From contig DAIDUA010000053.1 in NCBI GenBank assembly GCA_027456965.1, positions 1-40,184 of the forward strand: a DNA stretch of 40,184 nt. The letters run 5' to 3'. The notes under the pieces are model-generated. The model saw nothing but the letters and a program-made list of their open reading frames with translations. It did no database searches and was not told the origin of the DNA. Origin of the DNA: Alphaproteobacteria bacterium (GTDB lineage: Bacteria; Pseudomonadota; Alphaproteobacteria; Micropepsales; Micropepsaceae). The position numbers were made by a program, and so were the translations under genes. This document shows, in pieces, positions 11,366-20,086 of this stretch; positions within the stretch are counted from its first letter, which is position 1; each line of letters starts with the position of its first letter.

Positions 11366-11920
11366 TCATCCGCCTCTCATTGCTGCGCGCACGCCGTTCA
11401 ACTTGGCGCGCAGAGAGGAATCGATCATGCGTGACCCCACCTTCACCACAAGGCCGCCGAGAAGCATGGGATCAACGCGCGCTGAAAGCCGCGGCTCACG
11501 GCCGAGCTTGGATTTGAGCGCGAGTTTGAGTTCGGCTGTTTCGGCGTTGCTAAGCGGGCGTGCAGACGCGACTTCTGCGTCGATTTCGCCGTGCTGTCGG
11601 GAGAGAAGCGCTTCAAAATCGCGGATGGCGTCGAGCAGCACGAACAATCGGCGCTTCGACGCGAGCAGCAGCACGAAGTGTTTGGTCAACGGCGCCGCCG
11701 CCATCTTGTCGAGGATTGCGGCCATCCCCTTGGCTTGTTCGGCGCGGCTGAAAATAGGGGCGCGGACGAAGCGGGCGAGATCGGCGCTTTGTAGGATCAT
11801 CGTCTTGAGAGCCTCGAAGTCGCGGGCCACCGTGTCGGCGGATTTCTCCTCCAGCGCGAGCTCGAAAACGGCGAGGGCGTAGCGCCCCGCAATCCCGGAA
11901 ATATGAGCTTCGTCTGCCAA
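11366..11920 (-). CDS. atpH: F1 ATP synthase delta subunit
   Basis: ISGIAGRYALAVFELALEE N-terminus; LSARVDPMLLGGLVVKVGSRMIDSSLRAKL C-terminus. Confidence 0.95.
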   Translation of the reverse strand: MADEAHISGIAGRYALAVFELALEEKSADTVARDFEALKTMILQSADLARFVRAPIFSRAEQAKGMAAILDKMAAAPLTKHFVLLLASKRRLFVLLDAIRDFEALLSRQHGEIDAEVASARPLSNAETAELKLALKSKLGREPRLSARVDPMLLGGLVVKVGSRMIDSSLRAKLNGVRAAMRGG

Positions 11921-12098
11921 GCGTGCCCCATTTCATGAAGGCTACCGGAATCTGTCCCTTAAGCCCGCCATAACCATTTGATTCAAAGAAGAAATTTACC
12001 ACAACGCGCGAATCTTAATTCGCACGCGCGCTGCCCTTAGCATGGGCGAGGGAACAGGCGCAATATTACACCGACGGCCCAGGTGTCGCGGCAGGCTC

Positions 12099-12941
12099 TT
12101 ACCGCACGCCTTTGAACATGCGGGATAGGCGGAACTCGAGTGGCCAATCCCACAGCGCGGCAGCATTGGTGAAATCGACCGACGCGAGCACAACGAACAC
12201 TTTCCCCATCAGGTTCCCATACGGCACGTAGCCGACGCCGCCCTCAAATGGCGGAACGCGGCTATCGGAGGAGTCATCGCGATTGTCGCCCATCATAAAA
12301 AGGCAGCCCTTGGGCACCACATAAACATCAGTGTTATCGAACGGCCCATCCCAGCGCCATTTGTAGATCGGGTGCTCGACGCCATCGGGCAGCGTTTCAA
12401 TGAATTTCGGGACGGCAACGTAGCTGCCTGCGCCAGGTTCATCGGGACCAGCTTCGACCTCGCCGGCTCCATCGGGTCGCAAGGGCAACTCGCGGCCATT
12501 AATCCAGAGACGGCCTTGCTTCATTTGGATTCGGTCGCCGGGCAGGCCGATGACGCGTTTGACGTAGGTCACGCTCGTGTCGCTGGGCAAACGAAAGACG
12601 ACGACGTCACCGACCTTCGGCATCTGGCCTAGGAAACGGCCGGCAGGAGAGGGGCCGTTCATGTACGGAATCGAATACCTGCTGTAGCCATAGGGAAATT
12701 TGGCGGCGAGAGTCAGGTCACCGATCGCTAGGGTGGGCTGCATTGATCCTGACGGCACGTAGAATGGCTGGGCAACGATCGTCGTCACCGCGAACACCAC
12801 GACGACGGCCAGCACAGGCTCTTTGAGCCAGGTCAACGTCGCGCGGACGTCTTTGCGGGCAAAAAAAGTGGTGAAAGGCGCACGCAACGACTGGCTCTGA
12901 CGGCGCGCACGCGCCAGCCAATCGGCCGGATCGAATGTCAT
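12099..12941 (-). CDS. lepB: Signal peptidase I
   Basis: PFYVPSGSMQPTLAIGD (Ser box), VTYVKRVIGLPGDRIQ (Lys box), GDNRDDSSDSR. Start taken as MTFDPADW at 12941; the ORF extends to 13049. Confidence 0.93.
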   Translation of the reverse strand: MTFDPADWLARARRQSQSLRAPFTTFFARKDVRATLTWLKEPVLAVVVVFAVTTIVAQPFYVPSGSMQPTLAIGDLTLAAKFPYGYSRYSIPYMNGPSPAGRFLGQMPKVGDVVVFRLPSDTSVTYVKRVIGLPGDRIQMKQGRLWINGRELPLRPDGAGEVEAGPDEPGAGSYVAVPKFIETLPDGVEHPIYKWRWDGPFDNTDVYVVPKGCLFMMGDNRDDSSDSRVPPFEGGVGYVPYGNLMGKVFVVLASVDFTNAAALWDWPLEFRLSRMFKGVR

Positions 12942-13084
12942 GGAATAGAAGCCCTTTCGAATGTCCCTACGGATGTCGGGTCTTTTCTTCGTAATTTCAA
13001 GTCTTTCTGTGAAGGCAGCCTTGCCGCGAGGAGGGCGTACCTGCTTCACTGGCTATCCATAGCCGCGCAATCTGGAGGTGTCTC

Positions 13085-13624
13085 ATGAAATCCTTGTGTG
13101 TCAGTCTTGTATTGCTTTGCGGCTTGGCCGCAATACCGGCGCGTGCCGCCTTGGCGGTTGGCGCTACGGCCCCGAATTTCACCGCGAAGGCCTCGCTCGG
13201 CGGTAAGGAATTCGACTTCTCGCTTGCTGACGCGCTGAAGAAGGGGCCTGTGGTGCTGTACTTCTATCCGGCAGCGTTCACCAAGGGCTGCACCATCGAA
13301 GCACATGATTTCGCCGAAGCCACGGACAAGTTTGCCGCCCTGGGCGCCACGGTGATCGGCGTCAGCCACGACAGCATCGCCACGCTCGATAAATTCTCAG
13401 TCAGCGAATGCCGTAGCAAGTTTGCAGTCGTCGCCGACCCGAACGGAACGGTGATCAAGGAATATGACGCGGTCCTCCAAAAGAATCCTGCCTATGCCGA
13501 CCGCATTTCGTACGTGATTTCGCCGGACAACAAGGTGCTCTTTACCTATACCAACATGAACCCCGACAAGCATGTCGAATTGACTATGGCGGTCGTGAAG
13601 AAGTGGCGGGAGGATCATCCCTGA
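13085..13624 (+). CDS. Peroxiredoxin (AhpC/TSA-Bcp type), probably exported
   Basis: Signal-like N-terminus MKSLCVSLVLLCGLAAIPARA; VVLYFYPAAFTKGCTIEAHDFAE peroxidatic Cys motif. Confidence 0.87.
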   Translation: MKSLCVSLVLLCGLAAIPARAALAVGATAPNFTAKASLGGKEFDFSLADALKKGPVVLYFYPAAFTKGCTIEAHDFAEATDKFAALGATVIGVSHDSIATLDKFSVSECRSKFAVVADPNGTVIKEYDAVLQKNPAYADRISYVISPDNKVLFTYTNMNPDKHVELTMAVVKKWREDHP

Positions 13625-13683
13625 TCCGGCATCCTTGACGGGCGGCGTGCCGGCTGTAGAAGGTTTGCGGGCAAAGAGGTCCC

Positions 13684-14136
13684 ATGCCGCGCAAACTTAC
13701 CCAGCTTGGCCGCCGCGTTCCGCTTCCAAGGTCGCCTGAGGACGCAAAACTGGAGGTGGTGGCTAATCCGCATCCCGGCAGCAATTATGTTGTCAGGTTC
13801 ACGGCACCGGAGTTCACTTGCTTGTGTCCGGTGACCGGCCAGCCGGATTTTGCGCATTTGGTCATCGATTGCTGCCCGGCAAAAGGCCTCATTGAGTCCA
13901 AGTCGTTGAAGCTGTTTCTTTCCAGCTTCCGCAACCACGCCGCGTTCCACGAGGATACGACGCTTCTTATCGCCAAAAGGGTTACGGCGGCGATCAAGCC
14001 GAAGTACCTGCGAATCGCCGGCTACTTGTATCCGCGCGGCGGCATACCTATCGACGTGTTCTGGCAGACAGGCCGGCTGCCCCCGGGCGTATGGCTGCCG
14101 GATCTTGAGGTAGAGCCTTATCGCGGTCGTGGCTGA
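13684..14136 (+). CDS. queF: NADPH-dependent 7-cyano-7-deazaguanine reductase
   Basis: [42 protein letters not shown] and [14 protein letters not shown]. Confidence 0.95.
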   Translation: MPRKLTQLGRRVPLPRSPEDAKLEVVANPHPGSNYVVRFTAPEFTCLCPVTGQPDFAHLVIDCCPAKGLIESKSLKLFLSSFRNHAAFHEDTTLLIAKRVTAAIKPKYLRIAGYLYPRGGIPIDVFWQTGRLPPGVWLPDLEVEPYRGRG

Positions 14137-14720
14137 GCCGCCAGTTTTTCGCACGCGGCGTGGCGGTGGCAGGACATCACGTGGTCGTTGACCATGCCAA
14201 CGGCCTGCGCGAAGGCGTATACAATCACCGGTCCGCAGAAGTTGAAGCCGCGCTGCTTCAATTCTTTCGCGAGACCTTCGCTCATCGACGTCTTGGCAGG
14301 AACCTGCATGGGCGATTTGTAGTGGTTGACGCGCGGCCGCCCGCCCACATGCTTCCAGATCAGGTGGGAAAAGCCACCCGGCTCTTTTTCCTGGATGTTC
14401 AGCCATAAACGCGCGCCCTTGATCGCCGCCTCGATCTTGGCGCGGCTGCGAATGATGCCTTCGTCCTTCAGCAACCTGTTGGTTTCGCGCTTGCCATAGC
14501 GTGCAATCTTTTCGGGATCGAAATTGTCGAAGGCGCGGCGGAAATTTTCTCGCTTGCGCAGGATCGTGATCCAGGAAAGGCCCGCCTGGAATCCGTCAAG
14601 TACGAGCTTTTCGTAGAGCGCTTGGTCGTCGTATTCTGGTACGCCCCATTCGAGGTCATGATAGGCGACGTAAAGCGGGTCTTCGCCCGGCCAATGGCAG
14701 CGAACCTGCTCGTCCGTCAC
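14118..14720 (-). CDS. tag: DNA-3-methyladenine glycosylase I
   Basis: [59 protein letters not shown]-terminal [10 protein letters not shown] zinc ligands. Confidence 0.95.
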   Translation of the reverse strand: MTDEQVRCHWPGEDPLYVAYHDLEWGVPEYDDQALYEKLVLDGFQAGLSWITILRKRENFRRAFDNFDPEKIARYGKRETNRLLKDEGIIRSRAKIEAAIKGARLWLNIQEKEPGGFSHLIWKHVGGRPRVNHYKSPMQVPAKTSMSEGLAKELKQRGFNFCGPVIVYAFAQAVGMVNDHVMSCHRHAACEKLAAQPRPR

Positions 14721-15223
14721 CGCCTGGTCTTGCGCTTTTTGGCAACCTTCTTCTTTTTCTGGGGTGCTTTGGGTGTTGCCTTCTTCGCGGTTTTTTTCAC
14801 CGCTTTCGCCTTGATCTTTGCCTTGGGCTTCGGCATCGCCGTCAATGTCGCTTCCAGCTTATTGCCGTCTAGATCGAGGACGAAGGCGCCATAATAATCC
14901 GGGCCGTAATCGGGCCGTGGTCCGGGCTCGCCATCGTTCGTGCCGCCATTGGCGAGCGCAGCAGAATGAAAGCGATGCACTGCATCCTTGCTGCGGGCAA
15001 TGAACCCGATATGGACGCCGTTGCCAGCGTTGGCCGCCTGCTGATTGTGCGGTAGCTGCACCCAGAACGAAGGATACTTGTCGCCGTAGGCAACGGCATA
15101 CGGCAGGAACTCCATGACCCGTTTGTAGCCGAGCGCCGCGAGAGCGGCGTCATAGAATGTCGTCGCACGTTCGACGTCGTGCACCCCCACGGAAACATGA
15201 TGCAGCACGGTCCCCACCTCCAT
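14717..15223 (-). CDS. VOC/glyoxalase-family protein with Lys/Ala-rich basic C-terminal tail
   Basis: VOC core LHHVSVGVHDVERATTFYDAAL ... GVHIGFIARSKDAVHRFH ... DLDGNKLEAT, then [39 protein letters not shown]. Confidence 0.88.
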   Translation of the reverse strand: MEVGTVLHHVSVGVHDVERATTFYDAALAALGYKRVMEFLPYAVAYGDKYPSFWVQLPHNQQAANAGNGVHIGFIARSKDAVHRFHSAALANGGTNDGEPGPRPDYGPDYYGAFVLDLDGNKLEATLTAMPKPKAKIKAKAVKKTAKKATPKAPQKKKKVAKKRKTRR

Positions 15224-15260
15224 GGATTCTAAGGATACTCTGATCCGCCTACGACGCGCG

Positions 15261-16088
15261 TCAAGGGGAAAGCCAGTCCGGTTTTGTCACAGTCACGGCC
15301 AAACCGGCCGCTTCGAGCGGTGCACCGGCCGCTTCCGCCAGCCGATCCAATCTGATCAGCGCAAACCCGCGCGTACCGTAGCTGGATGTCACCGCGCCGA
15401 TGTCCTGGCCCTTTGCCTCCACCGGGGTACTCGCGGCGGGCAGCGGGCTGCCGTCCTTTGTTGCGACGACCAGCAGACGTTTGCGGTCTTTTCCGCGATG
15501 CTTCATGCGAGCCGTCAGTTCTTGTCCGACGTAACAGCCCTTGTCGAATGAAATGGCGTGCAATTCGTCGAGGTCCGCGTCCATGGCGAACATTCTGTCG
15601 GACCCAAAATCCAGCCCCTCCGGGACACCCTGATCGAGCCTTGTGGCGCAGTACACATCGTCGCCGACAAGCAATTGTAGATCCGCCTTGGTCGAAATCG
15701 AACGCCTGCCCAACGCCGGCAGACGTGGATCGATGAAGCCTCCATTCAGAGTCGTAAATACGCCCAGATCGCCACGCGCCCTGATATCGACCTTGGCCCG
15801 CAACTTGTACATGGAAAGTCGTTTGACCAGTGCTTCGCAGGACGCCCGTCGGCAATCGATCAGCAGCCCGTCGTCGCCTGCGACGATCAGGAAATCGAAC
15901 AAAATCTTACCCTGCCGCGTCAACAGCGCGGCATAGACAGCCTGGCCGGGCGCCGCCTTCTCGACGTCGTTGGTGACGAGGCCCTGCAAGAACGGGCGCG
16001 CCTCCGCCCCGGAAAGGACGATCACGGCGCGGTCGGTCAGTTCAAAGGTCATAGAGTAGGAAGTAATAGGCTCGGACGCCGTTGCCAA
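15261..16088 (-). CDS. ygfZ: YgfZ/GcvT-domain folate-binding protein
   Basis: YgfZ signature KGCYVGQELTARMKHRGKDRKRLL; N-terminal LSGAEARPFLQGLVTNDV. The true start could be MTFEL at 16052. Confidence 0.9.
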   Translation of the reverse strand: MATASEPITSYSMTFELTDRAVIVLSGAEARPFLQGLVTNDVEKAAPGQAVYAALLTRQGKILFDFLIVAGDDGLLIDCRRASCEALVKRLSMYKLRAKVDIRARGDLGVFTTLNGGFIDPRLPALGRRSISTKADLQLLVGDDVYCATRLDQGVPEGLDFGSDRMFAMDADLDELHAISFDKGCYVGQELTARMKHRGKDRKRLLVVATKDGSPLPAASTPVEAKGQDIGAVTSSYGTRGFALIRLDRLAEAAGAPLEAAGLAVTVTKPDWLSP

Positions 16089-16116
16089 GGCGGACGGTGC
16101 GTCTTACTCATTGGCT

Positions 16117-17460
16117 ATGACAGAAGCATTCGATCTCCTGATCCGGGGCGGGGTTTGTGCGACGCCGAACGGCATCGCGGCCGCAGACGTCGGTGTGAAG
16201 GACGGCAAAATCACGGCTGTGGGCGCGCTTGGCACGGCCAAGGCGGCGGAGTTTTTCGAGGCCAAGGGCCTGCATGTCTTGCCGGGCGTCATCGACACCC
16301 AGGTCCATTTCCGCGAGCCCGGCAATGAGCACAAGGAAGATCTGGAGAGTGGTAGCCGCGCCGCCGTGCGCGGCGGTGTCGCAGCGGTTTTCGAGATGCC
16401 CAACACCGCGCCTCCAACCACGACGCGCGCGGCCATGGACGATAAGTTGGCGCGCGCCCGCAACCGCATGCACTGCGATTACGCGTTCTATGTAGGTGCA
16501 ACACCCGCCAATGTCGGTGCGTTGGCAGTGCTGGAGCGGATGCCCGGTGTCTGTGGAGTAAAGGCGTTCCTCGGCTCGTCCACCGGTACGCTGTTGCTAG
16601 ACAAGGAAGAGGACATTCTGAGCGCGCTGAAAAGCAGCACGCGGCGCATGGCTGTGCACTCCGAGGACGAAGCGCGTCTGCGGGAGCGAAAGCCGTTGGC
16701 GACGAAGGGGGACGTGCGCACACATCCGGTGTGGCGCGATGCGGAGGCGGCGCGTGCTTCCACCGAGCGCGTGCTGCGCCTGGCCCGGCAGGCAGGTCGA
16801 CGGCTTCATGTGCTGCATGTGACGACAGCCGACGAACTACCGCTGCTTGCCGGCGCGCGCGATCTCGCGACCGTGGAAACGACGCCGCAACACCTGACCC
16901 TGTCCGCGCCCGAATGCTATGAGCGGCTAGGGGCTTATGCTCAGATGAATCCGCCCATCCGTGAGGCACATCATCGCGAGGCGTTGTGGAAGGCCGTTCA
17001 CGAAGGTTTGATCGATGTCATTGGTTCTGACCATGCCCCGCATGCGCGCGCGGAGAAAGATAAGACCTATCCCGATACTCCGTCGGGCATGCCCGGCGTG
17101 CAGACCCTGGTGACGATCCTGCTCGATCATGTGAATGCCGGGCGATTGACGCTTGAGCGTTTCGTCGATCTTACCAGTGCGGGTGCGGCGCGTATCTTCG
17201 GCATCGCTGGCAAAGGCCGCATCGCGCGCGGCTACGACGCGGATTTCACCATCGGCGACCTGAAGGCGAAAAAGAAAATCGAGAAGTCGTGGATCGCGGC
17301 GAAATGCGGTTGGACACCGTTCGATGGCATGGAAACCACCGGCTGGGCGCTCGCCACGATCATCCGCGGACGGATCGTGATGCGTGAGGGCGCGCTTGCG
17401 TCCTCGGGGCAAGGCGCCCCGATCCGCTTCGTCGAAACACTGTCGTCTAGTTCAGGATGA
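16117..17460 (+). CDS. Dihydroorotase (class I-like amidohydrolase)
   Basis: LPGVIDTQVHFREPGNEHKED metal-binding motif, KAFLGSSTGTLLL, GSDHAPHARAEK. Start taken as MTEAFD. Confidence 0.88.
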   Translation: MTEAFDLLIRGGVCATPNGIAAADVGVKDGKITAVGALGTAKAAEFFEAKGLHVLPGVIDTQVHFREPGNEHKEDLESGSRAAVRGGVAAVFEMPNTAPPTTTRAAMDDKLARARNRMHCDYAFYVGATPANVGALAVLERMPGVCGVKAFLGSSTGTLLLDKEEDILSALKSSTRRMAVHSEDEARLRERKPLATKGDVRTHPVWRDAEAARASTERVLRLARQAGRRLHVLHVTTADELPLLAGARDLATVETTPQHLTLSAPECYERLGAYAQMNPPIREAHHREALWKAVHEGLIDVIGSDHAPHARAEKDKTYPDTPSGMPGVQTLVTILLDHVNAGRLTLERFVDLTSAGAARIFGIAGKGRIARGYDADFTIGDLKAKKKIEKSWIAAKCGWTPFDGMETTGWALATIIRGRIVMREGALASSGQGAPIRFVETLSSSSG

Positions 17461-17710
17461 ACTCGTTGTCGGCCATTTTTAGCTCCGCATCCGAGATCAG
17501 GCCGCGTGCCGCGACGCGCACCGAATGCAGCCGGCCTTCGATGCATGTCTCCCAAAAGCGGAGGAATTTGTTGAGGGTGGGAAACTTGGGAGCAAGGTCG
17601 AGGTCTTGCCAAATGAAGCTCTGCAGCACGGCCGGGTGGTCCGGCATGTGGTAGAGAATTTCGGCCGTTGTCAGCCGGTAACCGCGTAGGGACAATTCAA
17701 AATGTCGCAT
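17447..17710 (-). CDS. usg: Usg family protein
   Basis: LRGYRLTTAEILYHMPDHPAVLQSFIWQDLDLAPKFPTLNKFLRFWETCIEGRLHSVRVA matches the Usg family as I recall it. ORF extends to 17764. Confidence 0.8.
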   Translation of the reverse strand: MRHFELSLRGYRLTTAEILYHMPDHPAVLQSFIWQDLDLAPKFPTLNKFLRFWETCIEGRLHSVRVAARGLISDAELKMADNEFILN

Positions 17711-17946
17711 GACACCTCGCAAAGTCGAAAGCTTTTCCTCGATTTCTGAAGTTTTCCGTCCCAATGCTGGTTCTCTCCACCGGAAGCTTGCGCCCCGATG
17801 GGGTTGCGTGTCGAGTATTGACTTGCAAGATAGTGCGGATTCGGTTGCTTTAGCGCCCAGCTAAGTTCTAAGCAGCACTCATAAACAGGAAGTGCCAGAA
17901 TGAAAATCCGCGTTGGGGCTTGGTCTGTGGTCGAGACTGCGCCGGA

Positions 17947-18618
17947 ATGAATTATATCCTTCTCATCATTTCGGGTATTGCGATCGGCCTCATAGCAGCC
18001 GTTCCAATCGGACCTGTAAATCTGATCTGTATACGCCGCACGCTGCAATGTGGCTCGTGGATTGGTTTCCTGTCGGGCTTGGGCGCTGCAGCGGGCGATG
18101 GCCTGTTCGCGTGCATTACCGGGTTCGGTTTCACTGCGCTTATGCAGTTGATCGTAGGTTTTTCCAGCGTTTTGCAGCTCTTGGGTGGTTTGTTGCTGTT
18201 GTTTTTCGGTGTCCGGACATTTTTCACGCCGCCGCCGCCCAGCTTCGACGAAAGGCTTGCGGCCGCCGAAAGCGGCGGACCTTCCAACGGCACGCATTCC
18301 GTCGTGCGCGCCATGGCGTCGACTTTCGTGCTCACCGGCACCAATCCTACGACGCTGTTCGGCTTCACGGCCTTGTTTGCCAGCCTGGGTGGACTTGCGG
18401 GCGATGATCCAAGCTTCTTTTCCGCGGCATTCGTGGTTATGGGTGTGGTTGCCGGCTCGGCGTTGTGGTGGCTGACATTGACGACTGTTGTCGGTCTACT
18501 GCACGCGCGTATCGACGACCGTATCATTCGTCTCATCAACGAAGTGTCCGGCGCCGTGGTCGCCCTTTTCGGCGTGATGGTTCTTGCCCACCTCGTAGTG
18601 CACGTTCTGTCCAGATAA
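17947..18618 (+). CDS. LysE-family translocator
   Basis: MNYILLIISGIAIGLIAAVPIGPVNLICIRRTLQCGSWIGFLSGLGAAAGDGLFA; multi-TM. Confidence 0.85.
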   Translation: MNYILLIISGIAIGLIAAVPIGPVNLICIRRTLQCGSWIGFLSGLGAAAGDGLFACITGFGFTALMQLIVGFSSVLQLLGGLLLLFFGVRTFFTPPPPSFDERLAAAESGGPSNGTHSVVRAMASTFVLTGTNPTTLFGFTALFASLGGLAGDDPSFFSAAFVVMGVVAGSALWWLTLTTVVGLLHARIDDRIIRLINEVSGAVVALFGVMVLAHLVVHVLSR

Positions 18619-18695
18619 ATCGGCGCCGCCGGAACCACCACAACGTGTGTCACATGATCTGCACGCACAACGTGTTGTAGGCGGAGCCGCATCGT

Positions 18696-18714
18696 AACCA
18701 AACAGACTTTGGTT
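18696..18714 (+). terminator. Small AT-rich hairpin in the LysE / Ntn-hydrolase intergenic region
   Basis: AACCAAA-CAGAC-TTTGGTT perfect 7-bp stem followed by TCTCCC; role as terminator or leader is uncertain. Confidence 0.35.
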
Positions 18715-18831
18715 TCTCCCAATTCCAGGGCGGCTATGACATCCTTTCTCCTGGCGTTTGATCCGCAAGAATGGGGACCGGTCTTGCGAAAAGGGGCGCG
18801 CGCAAAATTGGGCGTGGGATAGGCGCAGGGC

Positions 18832-20085
18832 ATGACTTCCGAAATCGCGGTGATGAACCAACGCGCGGTCGCGCTCGCGGCGGATTCCGCGGTGACCCTG
18901 ATCGACGGTGGTACCGTGGTCGTGCGGAACGACCAGCGCAAGCTCTACAATCTGGTAGAAGGGGCACCCATTGGCGTGATGTTCGTCGGCGTTGCCGACA
19001 TGATGGGGCACCCCTGGGAACATCTGATCGAGTATTTCCAAAAGAAGGCGAAGCAGGAGCCGCTGCAGCATGTCCGCGACTACGCAGTGAAGTTCGCCGG
19101 CATGCTCGACAATCTCGAGGAGTTCTTCCCGCGCGAACGTCAGAAGGACGATTACAAGCGGCTGCTGGCCTCGGTATACCGTTACGTCTTCCATCTTGCG
19201 CAGTACTTGCGAGAAAGCGGCGGCAATGAACGCGCCCAAGTGTCCGACACCGCAATCCTCGAAGAGGCCATCGAGCACGTCTGGAAGACATATCAGTTCC
19301 GCGAGGACGGAAACGTGCGGCGGGATCTCGGCTGTTTCCCGCAAGGCTTCGGCGCGACCGTGGCGCGCAATTACGCTGATGTCATCGGCGAATTGATCGC
19401 TTACGGCTTCTCGCCGTTCAACCTCGACAAAACGGCATTGCAGCAGCTGCGCGACATTGCCGTTTTCTGTGTGATCAAAGACTTGTTTCTGGAAGACGTA
19501 ACCGGGCTCGTATTCGCGGGCTTCGGCTCGGATGAGCGTTATCCGGTGGTCGTTACCTATTTCCTGTCCGCCATCGTGGGCGGTATCGTAAAACGTGCCG
19601 AGGCCAGTGTAGATGCCATCGACAACGCGGTGCGTTCGAAGATACGCGTCTTCGCCGACAGCGAGGTAACCAACGCGTTCATCCGCGGCATCGACTCCAA
19701 CCTGGAACGGCGGTTCTACGGGACGATGCAGATGATGATGTATGGTCTTGTCGACCACGTCATCGGCAGCTTTACGGGAGTCGACGCGGCAAAGCGCGAA
19801 AGCATCCGTGGGCAATTTCGCGACCAGGTCCTGCCGCAGTACTTCAATACCTTTCACAACATGATCGGGGATTACCAGCAGCAGACCTACATCAATCCTG
19901 TCTTGCGCGTGCTTGAAATCGCCGCCCGGTCGGAGCTGGCCGAAACGGCCCGTGAACTTGTCGCCCTCAATGTTTTCAAAAAGCGTATAATGGCGCAGCG
20001 ACAGACTGTCGGCGGTGCCATCGACGTTGCGGTCATCAGTCGCGAAGCCGGGTTTCAGTGGTGGACCAAACAGGTTGGAGGCTGA
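18832..20085 (+). CDS. Proteasome/HslV-like Ntn-hydrolase superfamily protein, uncharacterised
   Basis: N-terminus M-TSEIAVMNQRAVALAADSAVTL...RKLYNL...IGVMFVGVADMMG aligns by eye with HslV ([24 protein letters not shown]...KKVRRLYN...IAGFAGGTAD). Later GLVFAGFGSDERYPVVVTYF. Confidence 0.75.
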   Translation: MTSEIAVMNQRAVALAADSAVTLIDGGTVVVRNDQRKLYNLVEGAPIGVMFVGVADMMGHPWEHLIEYFQKKAKQEPLQHVRDYAVKFAGMLDNLEEFFPRERQKDDYKRLLASVYRYVFHLAQYLRESGGNERAQVSDTAILEEAIEHVWKTYQFREDGNVRRDLGCFPQGFGATVARNYADVIGELIAYGFSPFNLDKTALQQLRDIAVFCVIKDLFLEDVTGLVFAGFGSDERYPVVVTYFLSAIVGGIVKRAEASVDAIDNAVRSKIRVFADSEVTNAFIRGIDSNLERRFYGTMQMMMYGLVDHVIGSFTGVDAAKRESIRGQFRDQVLPQYFNTFHNMIGDYQQQTYINPVLRVLEIAARSELAETARELVALNVFKKRIMAQRQTVGGAIDVAVISREAGFQWWTKQVGG

Positions 20086-20086
20086 C

